In this document: positions 8,454 through 16,050 of the stretch, one piece after another
Numbering within the stretch: the stretch's first letter is position 1
Layout of the letters: each line of letters starts with the position of its first letter
NCBI RefSeq assembly: GCF_006385175.1
Contig: NZ_VFIY01000019.1
Location: 1 to 53,952 of the forward strand
DNA: 53,952 nucleotides
Direction of reading: 5' to 3'
DNA from: Emcibacter nanhaiensis
GTDB lineage: Bacteria; Pseudomonadota; Alphaproteobacteria; Sphingomonadales; Emcibacteraceae
Program-made: the position numbers and the translations under genes
Notes under the pieces: model-generated
What the model was told of the DNA's origin: nothing
Database searches by the model: none
Seen by the model: the letters and a program-made list of their open reading frames with translations, nothing else

Positions 8454-10326
8454 CTTTGTGCGCCGGGTCCAGGATCTGATCCTTGCAGAGCGGCCACAAG
8501 CCGATCTGCAGGTTCTTTGCGAAGCTGACGAGGAGCAAAGCGACGAGACTAATCCTGCCCCCGCAACCACTGAGACAGTAAAGCCGTCCTTCCATATCGG
8601 AAGGATGGCTTTCTGTTATCTGTAAGCTATTGGGTTCATTACTATTATCGTCGTTACCCGTCACCTGGTTGCGGGGTGAATGACTGGGCCTAACGGCCCG
8701 GGTTGAGGGCTGCAGCGCGTTCTCTTTACTCGTCATGAAATGCAGCAAGGCATCAAGCTCCCCATAGAGAGCTACTTCGAGAGTGTTGGTGCCGTCCTTG
8801 TCCTCTATGGGCGTGAGGATGATCTTGTCGATCAGGGAGCGGATCGCTTCCCCGGCTTCGTCGAGGGAGGCCGGATCATTCAGCGCCTCGGTTAATCGCT
8901 CCACTTTCTCGCGATATAGGGTGGCAATGCCTGGATGCAGGTCCGGCAGTTTAATCGGTTCCTGACTGAGCTCCTGTTCCAGGCGCTTGCGCTCGACTTC
9001 CAGCTCCTTCAGCTGGGTGTGCATGAGGGGGAGGTCGGTGCCGTCGCCGATGGCCTCCACATAACGCATCATTTTAGATTCGATGGCGGCAAGATCCTTC
9101 TTCTTCTGATCATGGCCCTGCAGGCGTTCCCGCTGCAGCCGGTTGGCTTCCTGTTGCATCTCCCGGATGATGGTCTCCACCACTTCCGGCGTGATCAGCT
9201 TGTCCTTGAGGCCATGCAGCACCCGTTCCTCGATCCTCTGGCGTTTAATGGTGTGCGTGTTGCTGCAGGTGTTGCGGTTCCGGGCATTGAAGCAGCCATA
9301 ACGATCCTGGCTCACGATACTATAGCGGCCTCCGCAGTGGCCGCAGCTGAGCAGGCCGGAGAGCAGATGCTTGGGGCGTCTGGTGTTGGCGAGCGCATTG
9401 CGCACCCCCTCGATCTGGTTCTGGTAGCGCTCCTGGATCTGGGCCTTGCGGTCCCGGGTGATGTCCCACAAAGCCTGGTCAATGATGCGCAGCTCGGGCA
9501 CCTCCTGGATGACCCATTGTTCGGGAGGGTTCAGGCGCGAGACCCGTTTGCCTGTCTCCGGGTCCTTGATATAGCGCATGCGGTTCCAGACCAGTCTGCC
9601 GATATAAAGTTCGTTATTGAGGATTCCGGTGCCGCGCTTGTTGTGGCCGCGGATGGTGGAGCCGGTCCAGGTCTTTTTGCGGGGACCGGGCACGCCTTCC
9701 CCGTTCAGCGCCTTGGCAATGGCCCTCGGTGACTTGCCCTTGGCGAAATCCTCAAAGATGCGCCGGATGACAGCGGCCTCTTTCTGGTTGATCTTCCGTT
9801 CCCCGGTGACCTTGTTGCCCTCCGCATCCAGAGAGCGGCGGACCTCGTATCCATAGGTCAAGCCGCCGCCGGACTTGCCTTGTTCAATGCGGCCCCGCAA
9901 GCCGCGCCGTGTTTTATCGGCGAGATCTTTGAGATAGAGCGCGTTCATGGTGCCCTTCAAGCCAATATGCAGGTTGTTCACTTCGCCCTCTGAGAGAGTG
10001 ATTATCCTGACATCGGCGAAGCTCATGCGTTTATAAAGCCCGGCGATATCTTCCTGGTCGCGGGAGAGACGGTCCAGAGCCTCGGTCAGGATAATGGAGA
10101 ACTTGCCCTTCAGCGCGTCTTCCATAAGAGACTGAATGCCGGGGCGCATCAAAGAGGCCCCGCTCATGGCGCTGTCCTGATAGGTCTTGGTGATGGTCCA
10201 GCCTTCCCGGTCGGCGGCTTCCTTGCACAGGCGGATCTGGTCTTCGAGTGAAGCCTCCCTCTGGTTATCGGAGGAGTAGCGGGCGTAGATGGCGGCTTTA
10301 ATGGGGGTGGGGTTCTTAGTGGTCAT
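8449..10326 (-). CDS. Large serine recombinase (resolvase/invertase superfamily)
   Basis: A 625-residue site-specific recombinase. The N-terminal resolvase domain carries the catalytic Ser in IYARYSSDN (S18) plus ALDRLSRDQEDIAGL. It is followed by a recombinase domain (about 170-270), a zinc ribbon (CGHCGG ... CFNARNRNTC) and a coiled-coil segment. I chose the ATG at 10326, directly before TTKNPTPIKAAIYARYS. It overlaps the end of the upstream small gene by 11 bp (coupling). The frame extends 47 codons further upstream without family character. The C-terminus is odd: from about residue 549 the frame runs through att-like sequence (8667-8680, 8551-8569) and a terminator-like hairpin, so the last 75 or so residues may be read-through of attachment-site DNA. 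Likely integrase of the surrounding island. Confidence 0.9.
   Translation of the reverse strand: MTTKNPTPIKAAIYARYSSDNQREASLEDQIRLCKEAADREGWTITKTYQDSAMSGASLMRPGIQSLMEDALKGKFSIILTEALDRLSRDQEDIAGLYKRMSFADVRIITLSEGEVNNLHIGLKGTMNALYLKDLADKTRRGLRGRIEQGKSGGGLTYGYEVRRSLDAEGNKVTGERKINQKEAAVIRRIFEDFAKGKSPRAIAKALNGEGVPGPRKKTWTGSTIRGHNKRGTGILNNELYIGRLVWNRMRYIKDPETGKRVSRLNPPEQWVIQEVPELRIIDQALWDITRDRKAQIQERYQNQIEGVRNALANTRRPKHLLSGLLSCGHCGGRYSIVSQDRYGCFNARNRNTCSNTHTIKRQRIEERVLHGLKDKLITPEVVETIIREMQQEANRLQRERLQGHDQKKKDLAAIESKMMRYVEAIGDGTDLPLMHTQLKELEVERKRLEQELSQEPIKLPDLHPGIATLYREKVERLTEALNDPASLDEAGEAIRSLIDKIILTPIEDKDGTNTLEVALYGELDALLHFMTSKENALQPSTRAVRPSHSPRNQVTGNDDNSNEPNSLQITESHPSDMEGRLYCLSGCGGRISLVALLLVSFAKNLQIGLWPLCKDQILDPAHKV
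8551..8612 (+). other. Second att-like core plus hairpin, inside the recombinase 3' end
   Basis: 8551-8569 repeats the 19-bp core AATCCTGCCCCCGCAACCA found at 8395-8413. It is followed by a strong hairpin, AAAGCCGTCCTTCC (8580-8593) pairing with GGAAGGATGGCTTT (8599-8612) with one G-U pair, flanked by ACAG/CTGT. This again looks like a tRNA 3' end plus terminator on the plus strand. It overlaps the recombinase reading frame on the minus strand. A related minus-strand TTCACCCCGCAACCA lies at 8666-8680. Confidence 0.6.
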
Positions 10327-10693
10327 GGGTGTTCTCGGAGTTTGGAGCGTCGGGAAAGAGATCAAGCTGCCTGCCGGCAGGGAGGTCGGCATAACGGGAA
10401 GGTTCAGTGGTTGATAGAGGCTCGGCAGTGTGGGGAGGCCTGGGATCACTCTCGGTTTGTTCCACAATCAATGGCGCTGCTGCACCATGTTCGGTTCCTT
10501 TGACGGGATGTCGCCCGGCGACCGTCAGGTTGTCATTTGCGGTCTGGCCGTCGATCAGGTCCCGCACAGCGGCCCGGGCGATCAGCCGGGCCAGGGACAA
10601 CAATCTGGGGTCCAGCGGACTGCCGGAGACGCTGCCATTGTCATTGGCGTGCGGATAGGCCTTAAACCTTATGGGAAGCTCTTTCCTGCTCAT
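10316..10693 (-). CDS. Small conserved recombinase-associated protein
   Basis: A 125-residue protein starting MSRKELPIRFKAYPHANDNG. I chose the ATG at 10693, where family-like sequence begins; the frame is open 28 codons further upstream. It has a helical central segment (DPRLLSLARLIARAAVRDLI) and a Pro/Thr-rich tail. Small proteins with a DPRLxxLARxIxR-type helix often precede large serine recombinase genes in Alphaproteobacteria, and the stop overlaps the recombinase ATG here. It may assist recombination as an accessory or directionality factor, but this is inferred from position only. Confidence 0.65.
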   Translation of the reverse strand: MSRKELPIRFKAYPHANDNGSVSGSPLDPRLLSLARLIARAAVRDLIDGQTANDNLTVAGRHPVKGTEHGAAAPLIVEQTESDPRPPHTAEPLSTTEPSRYADLPAGRQLDLFPDAPNSENTHDH

Positions 10694-10980
10694 AATCCAT
10701 AAAGTAGACGCCGCTCTCGCCCCCTCGTCAAGGGGGCCGCGCGCGGCCTGGTGTTCATCATTGTATCTGCAAAGCATCCTAAATACCTCTCAAGAAACCC
10801 AAAGATATCTCCCGATATCCAGCGACGTAAAAATCTACCCCCAAAAAAACATCAAAAAAATTACAGGATTCTGCACCCCCAACCACAGAAAAGACGGGAG
10901 AACCCTGTCGACCTGTATGGTCATACAGGGTCGCTCCCGCCGAGTCTCCGTTCCAGGCCCGGTACGCACCCCGGAGGAAA

Positions 10981-12264
10981 TCAGGCCACCCGGCTGGAAC
11001 GGTAAGGGGGATGTTCGGCATCCCCTTTTGTCTCACGGTCAATCGTCTTGCCGTTTTGGAGTTCTTCATCGGGAACCCGGAGTTCCCGGATAAGATCGAA
11101 AATGTTGTAGACCTTGTCTTTGAGGAGAGACGCCCGTTCCCGGGTCACGTCTCCCATCAGGCTGATGCCGTCATGTTCCACATCTCCGCCTTCCCATGCC
11201 AGACACTTCATCACATGGGAAATGGTCACCAGCTGACAGCAGGGGTCTTCCAGATCGAACAGGCTGCTGAACAGTCGGTCCAGCTTCTTCTGCAGTTCGG
11301 GAGAGCGAGCGATATAGTCTTTGTCATGATCAACAGGCAAGGGGCGCAACGGCAGGTCTTCCCGGGCGGCGTTTTCCATGAAAGTGTTTTGGTCAATCTG
11401 GGGCCGGTCAGGGCTTCCTTCTTCAAGGGTCTCAAGCTTCTTGCGGCAAAGAAAACGAACCAGCCGGAGCAGCTGATCTGTGCAGGAAAACAGCCGGTCG
11501 AGTTCTTCCGCCCCCACCGTGAAATTTGATGAAAAGCGGGTGCCGGTGAAAGCTTGCTTTAGATTATGAAATGCCTGTGCCTGATCGGTCCAGGCCTGGG
11601 CCAGTTCCGGCTGGATCGCCTCGGAAAGCGCTCTCAGGTCAGAGAGGTCCCGGCTGCGGGGTACATGCAGGCTGTGGGTCAGGAGGAAGGCCCTGTAGGC
11701 TTGTTCCGCACACAAGTGAAGGGATAACGTCGCCGCTTCATTCTGCTGCTCAGCGGCCTGTCTGTAGGCGCTTGAGAGGAAACTGCAGGTCAATGGCCAA
11801 ACCCTCCCGAAATGCTTTTGGGAGAGTTTATGATGTTCCTCTACGGAAGGTCGCTCCGGCGCGGTGAGGAGGTCCAATCCTTTGTCACCGGACTGATAGA
11901 GCAGGGTGCCCGTCTCGGAGATATCATTGTAGAGAAAATAACCGTCCCTGATCTTTTGGTTCGCTGAGGCTTGGGTCTCGAAGGATAAGGACACAGGCGC
12001 GGAAAGACCCGGCAGGTTGTTGATGGCTTTCTCGGCCTGTTCCACAGGCCACACAAAGCGGGGCAGGAGCCGGTTCACAATCACCAGCAGGGTATAGTGG
12101 TTAGCAGGGTCGCCATAGAGAATAATGGAACGTATCCGGGACCGCTTCTGCTTCTTCGAGGTTCCCGACCGGGCCGCCGCGTCATATTCCATAACCAGAA
12201 AACGGGTCAGACGATCCAGGTCGTTCTGAACGGAAGGAGGAAAGGCAGTTAGGTCCGTGTGCAT
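10981..12264 (-). CDS. Nucleotidyltransferase-like/HEPN protein, probably an accessory (toxin-type) gene
   Basis: A 427-residue protein. I chose the ATG at 12264 because it has a good RBS (TTGGAG). The upstream ATG at 12309 lies inside an inverted repeat and lacks one. The N-terminal part (about 30-110) has the outline of a minimal nucleotidyltransferase, but the usual GS...DxD signature is reduced to IILYGDPANHYTLLV, so catalysis is doubtful. The middle (about 165-280) is a helical HEPN-like domain with RAFLLTH, which fits the Rx4-6H pattern of HEPN RNases. The remainder is unassigned. It is divergent from a small XRE regulator at 12451, a layout common for toxin or defence pairs. Function unproven. 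Confidence 0.65.
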   Translation of the reverse strand: MHTDLTAFPPSVQNDLDRLTRFLVMEYDAAARSGTSKKQKRSRIRSIILYGDPANHYTLLVIVNRLLPRFVWPVEQAEKAINNLPGLSAPVSLSFETQASANQKIRDGYFLYNDISETGTLLYQSGDKGLDLLTAPERPSVEEHHKLSQKHFGRVWPLTCSFLSSAYRQAAEQQNEAATLSLHLCAEQAYRAFLLTHSLHVPRSRDLSDLRALSEAIQPELAQAWTDQAQAFHNLKQAFTGTRFSSNFTVGAEELDRLFSCTDQLLRLVRFLCRKKLETLEEGSPDRPQIDQNTFMENAAREDLPLRPLPVDHDKDYIARSPELQKKLDRLFSSLFDLEDPCCQLVTISHVMKCLAWEGGDVEHDGISLMGDVTRERASLLKDKVYNIFDLIRELRVPDEELQNGKTIDRETKGDAEHPPYRSSRVA

Positions 12265-12305
12265 GGTGGGCTCCAAGTATTGCGTTTGAACAAGTGTATG
12301 TGTTT

Positions 12306-12324
12306 GCATTACTTCTAGTAATGC
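12306..12324. promoter_or_regulatory. Inverted repeat in the divergent promoter region (candidate XRE operator)
   Basis: GCATTACT-TCT-AGTAATGC is a perfect 8-bp inverted repeat with a 3-base centre. It lies between the HEPN/NTase-like gene and the XRE gene at 12451, within AT-rich DNA. Its position and symmetry suit autoregulation by the XRE protein. Binding is inferred. Confidence 0.5.
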
Positions 12325-12450
12325 ATGCGGGGCTGAGCTATAATTTGAAGGTAAAAACTAAATACTTAGATTTTTTATATCAAAAACGAGATGTAAAAGT
12401 CAAATTAAAAATCTCAATAGTTGTATTTTAAATACCAATAAAGGGGTTTC

Positions 12451-12717
12451 ATGAGCAAATCTGTACCTTTTGAAGTACGCCAGATCAAAGCGGCCCGCCA
12501 ATTGCTAAATTGGACACAGGAAGTGCTGTCTCAGAAAAGCGGCGTTCCAATTAGCACGTTACGACGAGTGGAAAGTAGTACCGATAAGATCAGGGGAAAA
12601 TATGAGAATATTGAGAAAATATTTTCGGCTCTTAGAGAAGGGGATGAGAACTTCTCGATTGAATTCATGAATAGTGGCGAACCTGGTGTGAGGTTGAGAA
12701 AGAAGGAATTTAACTAG
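12451..12717 (+). CDS. XRE-family HTH regulator
   Basis: An 88-residue protein with one HTH_3 domain (about residues 8-60): VRQIKAARQLLNWTQEVLSQ, KSGVPISTLRRVES and KYENIEKIFSALRE. The short tail is charged. An RBS (AAAGGGG) precedes the ATG. It is transcribed divergently from the HEPN/NTase-like gene with an inverted-repeat candidate operator between them, so it probably represses that promoter. It may be the antitoxin of a pair, but no direct antitoxin feature is visible. Confidence 0.8.
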   Translation: MSKSVPFEVRQIKAARQLLNWTQEVLSQKSGVPISTLRRVESSTDKIRGKYENIEKIFSALREGDENFSIEFMNSGEPGVRLRKKEFN

Positions 12718-12823
12718 ATTGATCAGGCGTGGTGGAAAAGTGTACGCGTTAACACCTTGATCCTCGTCTGGGTATGGAGTTCTTTTCCAAAAGAGAGTTT
12801 GGCTCTGTCCGACTATCTTCTTG

Positions 12824-13156
12824 TTAATTTTCTTCAGCCATTTTAGTTTTGTCTTTTGGCTGGTGTAGAGCTTCCATCGCACGTTCATAGTCGCCTTTAA
12901 CGATTGTGATGCCGTTTGAGCCGCCATCAGTTGCGAATATAACGTCGTGAACGAGTTTACTATCTTCACCGAGTTCCTGTGCGATATGTGCGCTGTGATA
13001 TTGGTGAATTGTATCGTTCGGCTTTGTTGAGAGGTCGGTATTGATATAATGTTCCACTAAAGTTGCAACGCGATTCCTGTTATAAGTCTTTTTTTGTTTT
13101 GCAAGGTTTGCTCCTCGGTATCCTGTGCGAGGTACTTCGATAGGGTAAAACTTCAT
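12824..13156 (-). CDS. Hypothetical protein
   Basis: A 110-residue soluble protein beginning MKFYPIEVPRTGYRGANLAK, with a basic N-terminal part and the glycine-containing strand ATDGGSNGITIVKGDYERAM. I recognise no family. An RBS-like AGGATGG precedes the ATG. It stands alone between the XRE gene and the hipBA promoter region, in AT-rich accessory DNA. The frame has protein-like composition and no competing frame. Confidence 0.55.
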   Translation of the reverse strand: MKFYPIEVPRTGYRGANLAKQKKTYNRNRVATLVEHYINTDLSTKPNDTIHQYHSAHIAQELGEDSKLVHDVIFATDGGSNGITIVKGDYERAMEALHQPKDKTKMAEEN

Positions 13157-13296
13157 TGTGCCATCCTGTTGTCTCTAATGTTTTGCAGTTTACCAGAACA
13201 AAAATAGCACTTCCATTTTTTGCAGCGCTAGATAGTTTTGCAGGATATGCTTTATATACCTTGAAAAGCGGATAAAACTTATATACCCTATAAACA

Positions 13297-13315
13297 GGAT
13301 ATATATTAAATATCC
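13297..13315. promoter_or_regulatory. Inverted repeat upstream of hipB (candidate HipB operator)
   Basis: GGATAT-ATATTAA-ATATCC is a perfect 6-bp inverted repeat 28 bp before the hipB start, in a very AT-rich promoter region. The half-sites GGATA/TATCC are those of the E. coli HipB operator, though here in the order GGATA then TATCC. A further TATCCGATATACC overlaps its right end. Confidence 0.5.
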
Positions 13316-13342
13316 GATATACCGAGTATGAAAGGTATCTGA

Positions 13343-13594
13343 ATGGAACAGCCTCAAGCAGTCCGAAACGAGCAGCAGCTTGGTGCATTAATCCGAATTG
13401 CTCGCAAAAACAAAGGTTGGCGGCAGGTTGATCTCGCACGACAGGCATCTATGCGCCAGCAGCTCATTTCTGATCTGGAAAATGGAGCTTCCTCGTCGCG
13501 ATTGGATACGATCCTCAAGGTGCTTGCAGCCTTGGACCTCGACTTGAGCATAACGGGCCGCCAAGCGCCTTCCTTTGATCCCCAGGATTATTAA
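13343..13594 (+). CDS. hipB: HipB-like antitoxin, XRE family
   Basis: An 83-residue DNA-binding antitoxin with a HTH_3 domain at about 12-70: ALIRIARKNKGWRQVDLARQ, ASMRQQLISDLENG and LDTILKVLAALDLDLSI. HipB proteins bind the HipA kinase and repress the hipBA promoter. hipA follows 17 bp downstream, and the length and pairing are typical. The inverted repeat at 13297-13315 is its probable operator. Confidence 0.88.
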   Translation: MEQPQAVRNEQQLGALIRIARKNKGWRQVDLARQASMRQQLISDLENGASSSRLDTILKVLAALDLDLSITGRQAPSFDPQDY

Positions 13595-13611
13595 GGTGAG
13601 GGAGTAACAGC

Positions 13612-14916
13612 ATGGGCCGAAAACGCAGATCACACGCTCTGGACCTGTATGTTGGATTGAGTAAAGTAGGCACCTATACGCGTGCTTCAACTGGCGCCAC
13701 GTCTTTTCGCTATGACGAAGACTGGCTTGTCTCTAAACGGGCTTTTCCTATTTCATTGTCTCTGCCACTTTCCGACCGGATATGGAGTGGAGATAGTATC
13801 GCCAGTGTTTTTGATGGACTTTTGCCCGATGATCAGGCGGTCAGGGAGGCCATCGCCGCTCGAGAAGGTGCGGACAGCGCTGGAACATTCGATCTTCTCA
13901 CAGCAATAGGCAGAGACTGCGTTGGGGCATTGCGCTTTGTCCCTGAAGGAGAAGATCCCGGCGAGCCGACGAAGATGACCTATCGTCCGATCAGTGATGC
14001 TGAAATCTCCCGCCGCCTCGCAAGTCTGGCACGCGCTCCACTCGGAATGGCGGCGCATAGAGATAATGGGGAAGAAGACTTTCGCATCTCCATTGCAGGC
14101 ATGCAGGAAAAGACCGCTTTTCTCTATGCAGAAGATAGATGGCAGTTGCCTCTTGGTGCAACGCCTACCTCGCATATATTTAAGCCAGCAATGCGTGAGG
14201 GACCGAACGGTGCCGACTTTTCAGACTCACCCTGGAATGAATGGTTTTGTCTCAAGCTTTGCGAAGGCTTCGGTCTGGCGTCGGCCGGTGCCGAAGTTCA
14301 ACATTTCAACAACAAGCCGGTTATCATCGTGAAGCGTTTCGATCGGCGTTGGCAGGATGGCGTTCTCTACCGTTTGCCACAAGAGGATTTATGTCAGGCG
14401 CTTGGCGTGTCACCGGCTCGGAAATATGAGAGCGATGGTGGACCCGGAATCCTGTCTATTCTCGAATTTTTAAATCAGGCCGCCAGTCCTCGTGCGGACA
14501 GGTTAACTTTTTTTAAGGCGCAGATAGTCTTCTGGTTGCTCGCAGCGATCGATGGTCACGCGAAAAATTTCTCTATTTTTCTGACGCCAGGTGGCTTCCG
14601 TCTCACGCCCATGTACGATGTAATGAGTGCAGCGCCTTACCCAGAGCTGACACCGCAGAAGATCAAACTCGCTATGGCGATCGGCGACAATCGCCACTAT
14701 CGTGTGCATGAAATCGTACCTCGGCACTTTTACCAAATGGGCAAAACCGCTGGATTTGCCAAGGTGGATGTTGACGAAATGTTTGATGCTGTGGGTCAGA
14801 CGTTTACGGAAGTTTTGGAGGATGCGGTTTCTGCTGCTGATAAAGCTTGTATGCCGGCCAATACGCGTGATGCTATCGTCGAAGGTGTCCTTGCTCGCGC
14901 CAAGCTAGTGACGTAA
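13612..14916 (+). CDS. hipA: HipA-like serine/threonine kinase toxin
   Basis: A 434-residue protein of full HipA length. The N-terminal couple domain (about 10-110) includes SVFDGLLPDDQAVREAI. The kinase part has the ATP-binding region (GMQEKTAFL, THIFKPA, VIIVKRFDR), the autophosphorylation-loop region (RLPQEDLCQALGVSPARKYE), catalytic D314 in AIDGHAKNFSIFL and metal-binding D336 in TPMYDVMSA. HipA kinases inactivate an aminoacyl-tRNA synthetase (GltX in E. coli), stopping translation and inducing persistence. All key residues appear intact, so it should be active when released from HipB. RBS GGTGAGGGAG. The pair may stabilise the surrounding element. Confidence 0.92.
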   Translation: MGRKRRSHALDLYVGLSKVGTYTRASTGATSFRYDEDWLVSKRAFPISLSLPLSDRIWSGDSIASVFDGLLPDDQAVREAIAAREGADSAGTFDLLTAIGRDCVGALRFVPEGEDPGEPTKMTYRPISDAEISRRLASLARAPLGMAAHRDNGEEDFRISIAGMQEKTAFLYAEDRWQLPLGATPTSHIFKPAMREGPNGADFSDSPWNEWFCLKLCEGFGLASAGAEVQHFNNKPVIIVKRFDRRWQDGVLYRLPQEDLCQALGVSPARKYESDGGPGILSILEFLNQAASPRADRLTFFKAQIVFWLLAAIDGHAKNFSIFLTPGGFRLTPMYDVMSAAPYPELTPQKIKLAMAIGDNRHYRVHEIVPRHFYQMGKTAGFAKVDVDEMFDAVGQTFTEVLEDAVSAADKACMPANTRDAIVEGVLARAKLVT

Positions 14917-15215
14917 ATTTCACGTAGAACTGGCAAGGGTAACTTTGAAAAAATCACTTCTGAGAAAGCGGGAACGGGTGAGTTTTGTATTCTCCCCACA
15001 CACCATGCACCTCCTGGTGAATACACTCCGGTGCTAAATAGATCCTAAGCATTTGGCATGCTTTTAACTTTCATATATTCGCCTCCGGCTTCTCTGTATT
15101 CGCTTGATTTCCGAGTTTATTGATAACGTCTTGATCTGGATGTTATTTGCCGGTTGAGGCACGAATACAAATTCCTCCTCTTTTGTAATCGCCTATTTTC
15201 CTGCCACATTGCGGC

Positions 15216-15686
15216 TCAGGAGAAGTGCGTAGTTGTGATCAAGTAGTCAACGTTTGTGCCGTCGCTGGAAAAGGGCAGGGTCAAAGTGCTATATCGCGCG
15301 AAGTCTGTAGTCGGGTGAGGGAGAGTATCGCGAAAATAACATGGCTGTTTGTGTTCCGTGGCCCATGAATAGGTTTCCACAACGTCGTCAACATTTTCGT
15401 ATTCGTCGAGCCAATGTCCGCTAATGTTTGTTCTCAGTGTTGCGACAATTTTGGTGCCGGCTAATCGGAACTTATATCTGGCAGGGTTGTTATGGACTTC
15501 AGCTATAATAATAAAGGGCAAAGCGGCGACAACGCTAGCCGGATTGAAGTCACTTTTTCGCGGCATTGATTTGCTGCCTTTGAGCTCAAGCCAGTATTGA
15601 TAGACCTGAGTATGGATATGCGAGTCAAACTCAATATTGTGGAGGTCTTTGATGAATGATCTTGTTGACTCGGGGCTGTTGTTCAT
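15216..15686 (-). CDS. PAS_5-type single-domain protein (paralogue 1)
   Basis: A 156-residue protein resembling the alphaproteobacterial PAS_5 family. It shares the family outline with the genes at 52211 and 52834: HxxVYQYWLELKGSKSMPRK, DFNPASVVAALPF, RYKFRLAGTKIV, GHWLDEY, YSWATEHKQPCYFRD and LTLPFSSDGTNVDYLI. The highly conserved MPxxxDF motif is present. Such proteins are PAS-fold sensors without an output domain. Ligand unknown. It is isolated in accessory DNA, and its two relatives sit near 52-53 kb beside the chemoreceptor. Confidence 0.8.
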   Translation of the reverse strand: MNNSPESTRSFIKDLHNIEFDSHIHTQVYQYWLELKGSKSMPRKSDFNPASVVAALPFIIIAEVHNNPARYKFRLAGTKIVATLRTNISGHWLDEYENVDDVVETYSWATEHKQPCYFRDTLPHPTTDFARYSTLTLPFSSDGTNVDYLITTTHFS

Positions 15687-16050
15687 AATCTCGTTTGAAA
15701 CTTTCTACTTAGATGCAGATCGGTAAATGACCGCAAACTCAATTGGTGCATTGCACATACATTAGAACGTTAAGAAAAACTTAATAAGCTTTTAACTCCT
15801 ATGCAAGTTGGTATCCAGGAGGTGGCGGGAATGGTGAAAAAGCGATAACCTGACTTAGGGGGCGTAGAGGAGCAGGAAACACCCCTCAGACCCGCACTAA
15901 GTCTTTAGAAAATAAGGCCCACACCCACATCACGCCACTGCTACTTTTATCTTGCACCGCGCCCCTTTCTCCACGACCCTTCCTTCTGGATAACTCAAGG
16001 AATTCTGCACCTTTCCCGCGCCCCGCGCCAAAACATCCCATGCCCCGCAA
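15687..16050. other. Intergenic stretch, no gene seen
   Basis: About 360 bp between the PAS_5 gene and the 3' end of the Thr-Asp-repeat gene. I see no convincing coding frame, tRNA or hairpin. An isolated CCCCGCAACTATATCC at 16042-16057 weakly echoes the att-like CCCGCAACCA motif. Confidence 0.5.
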
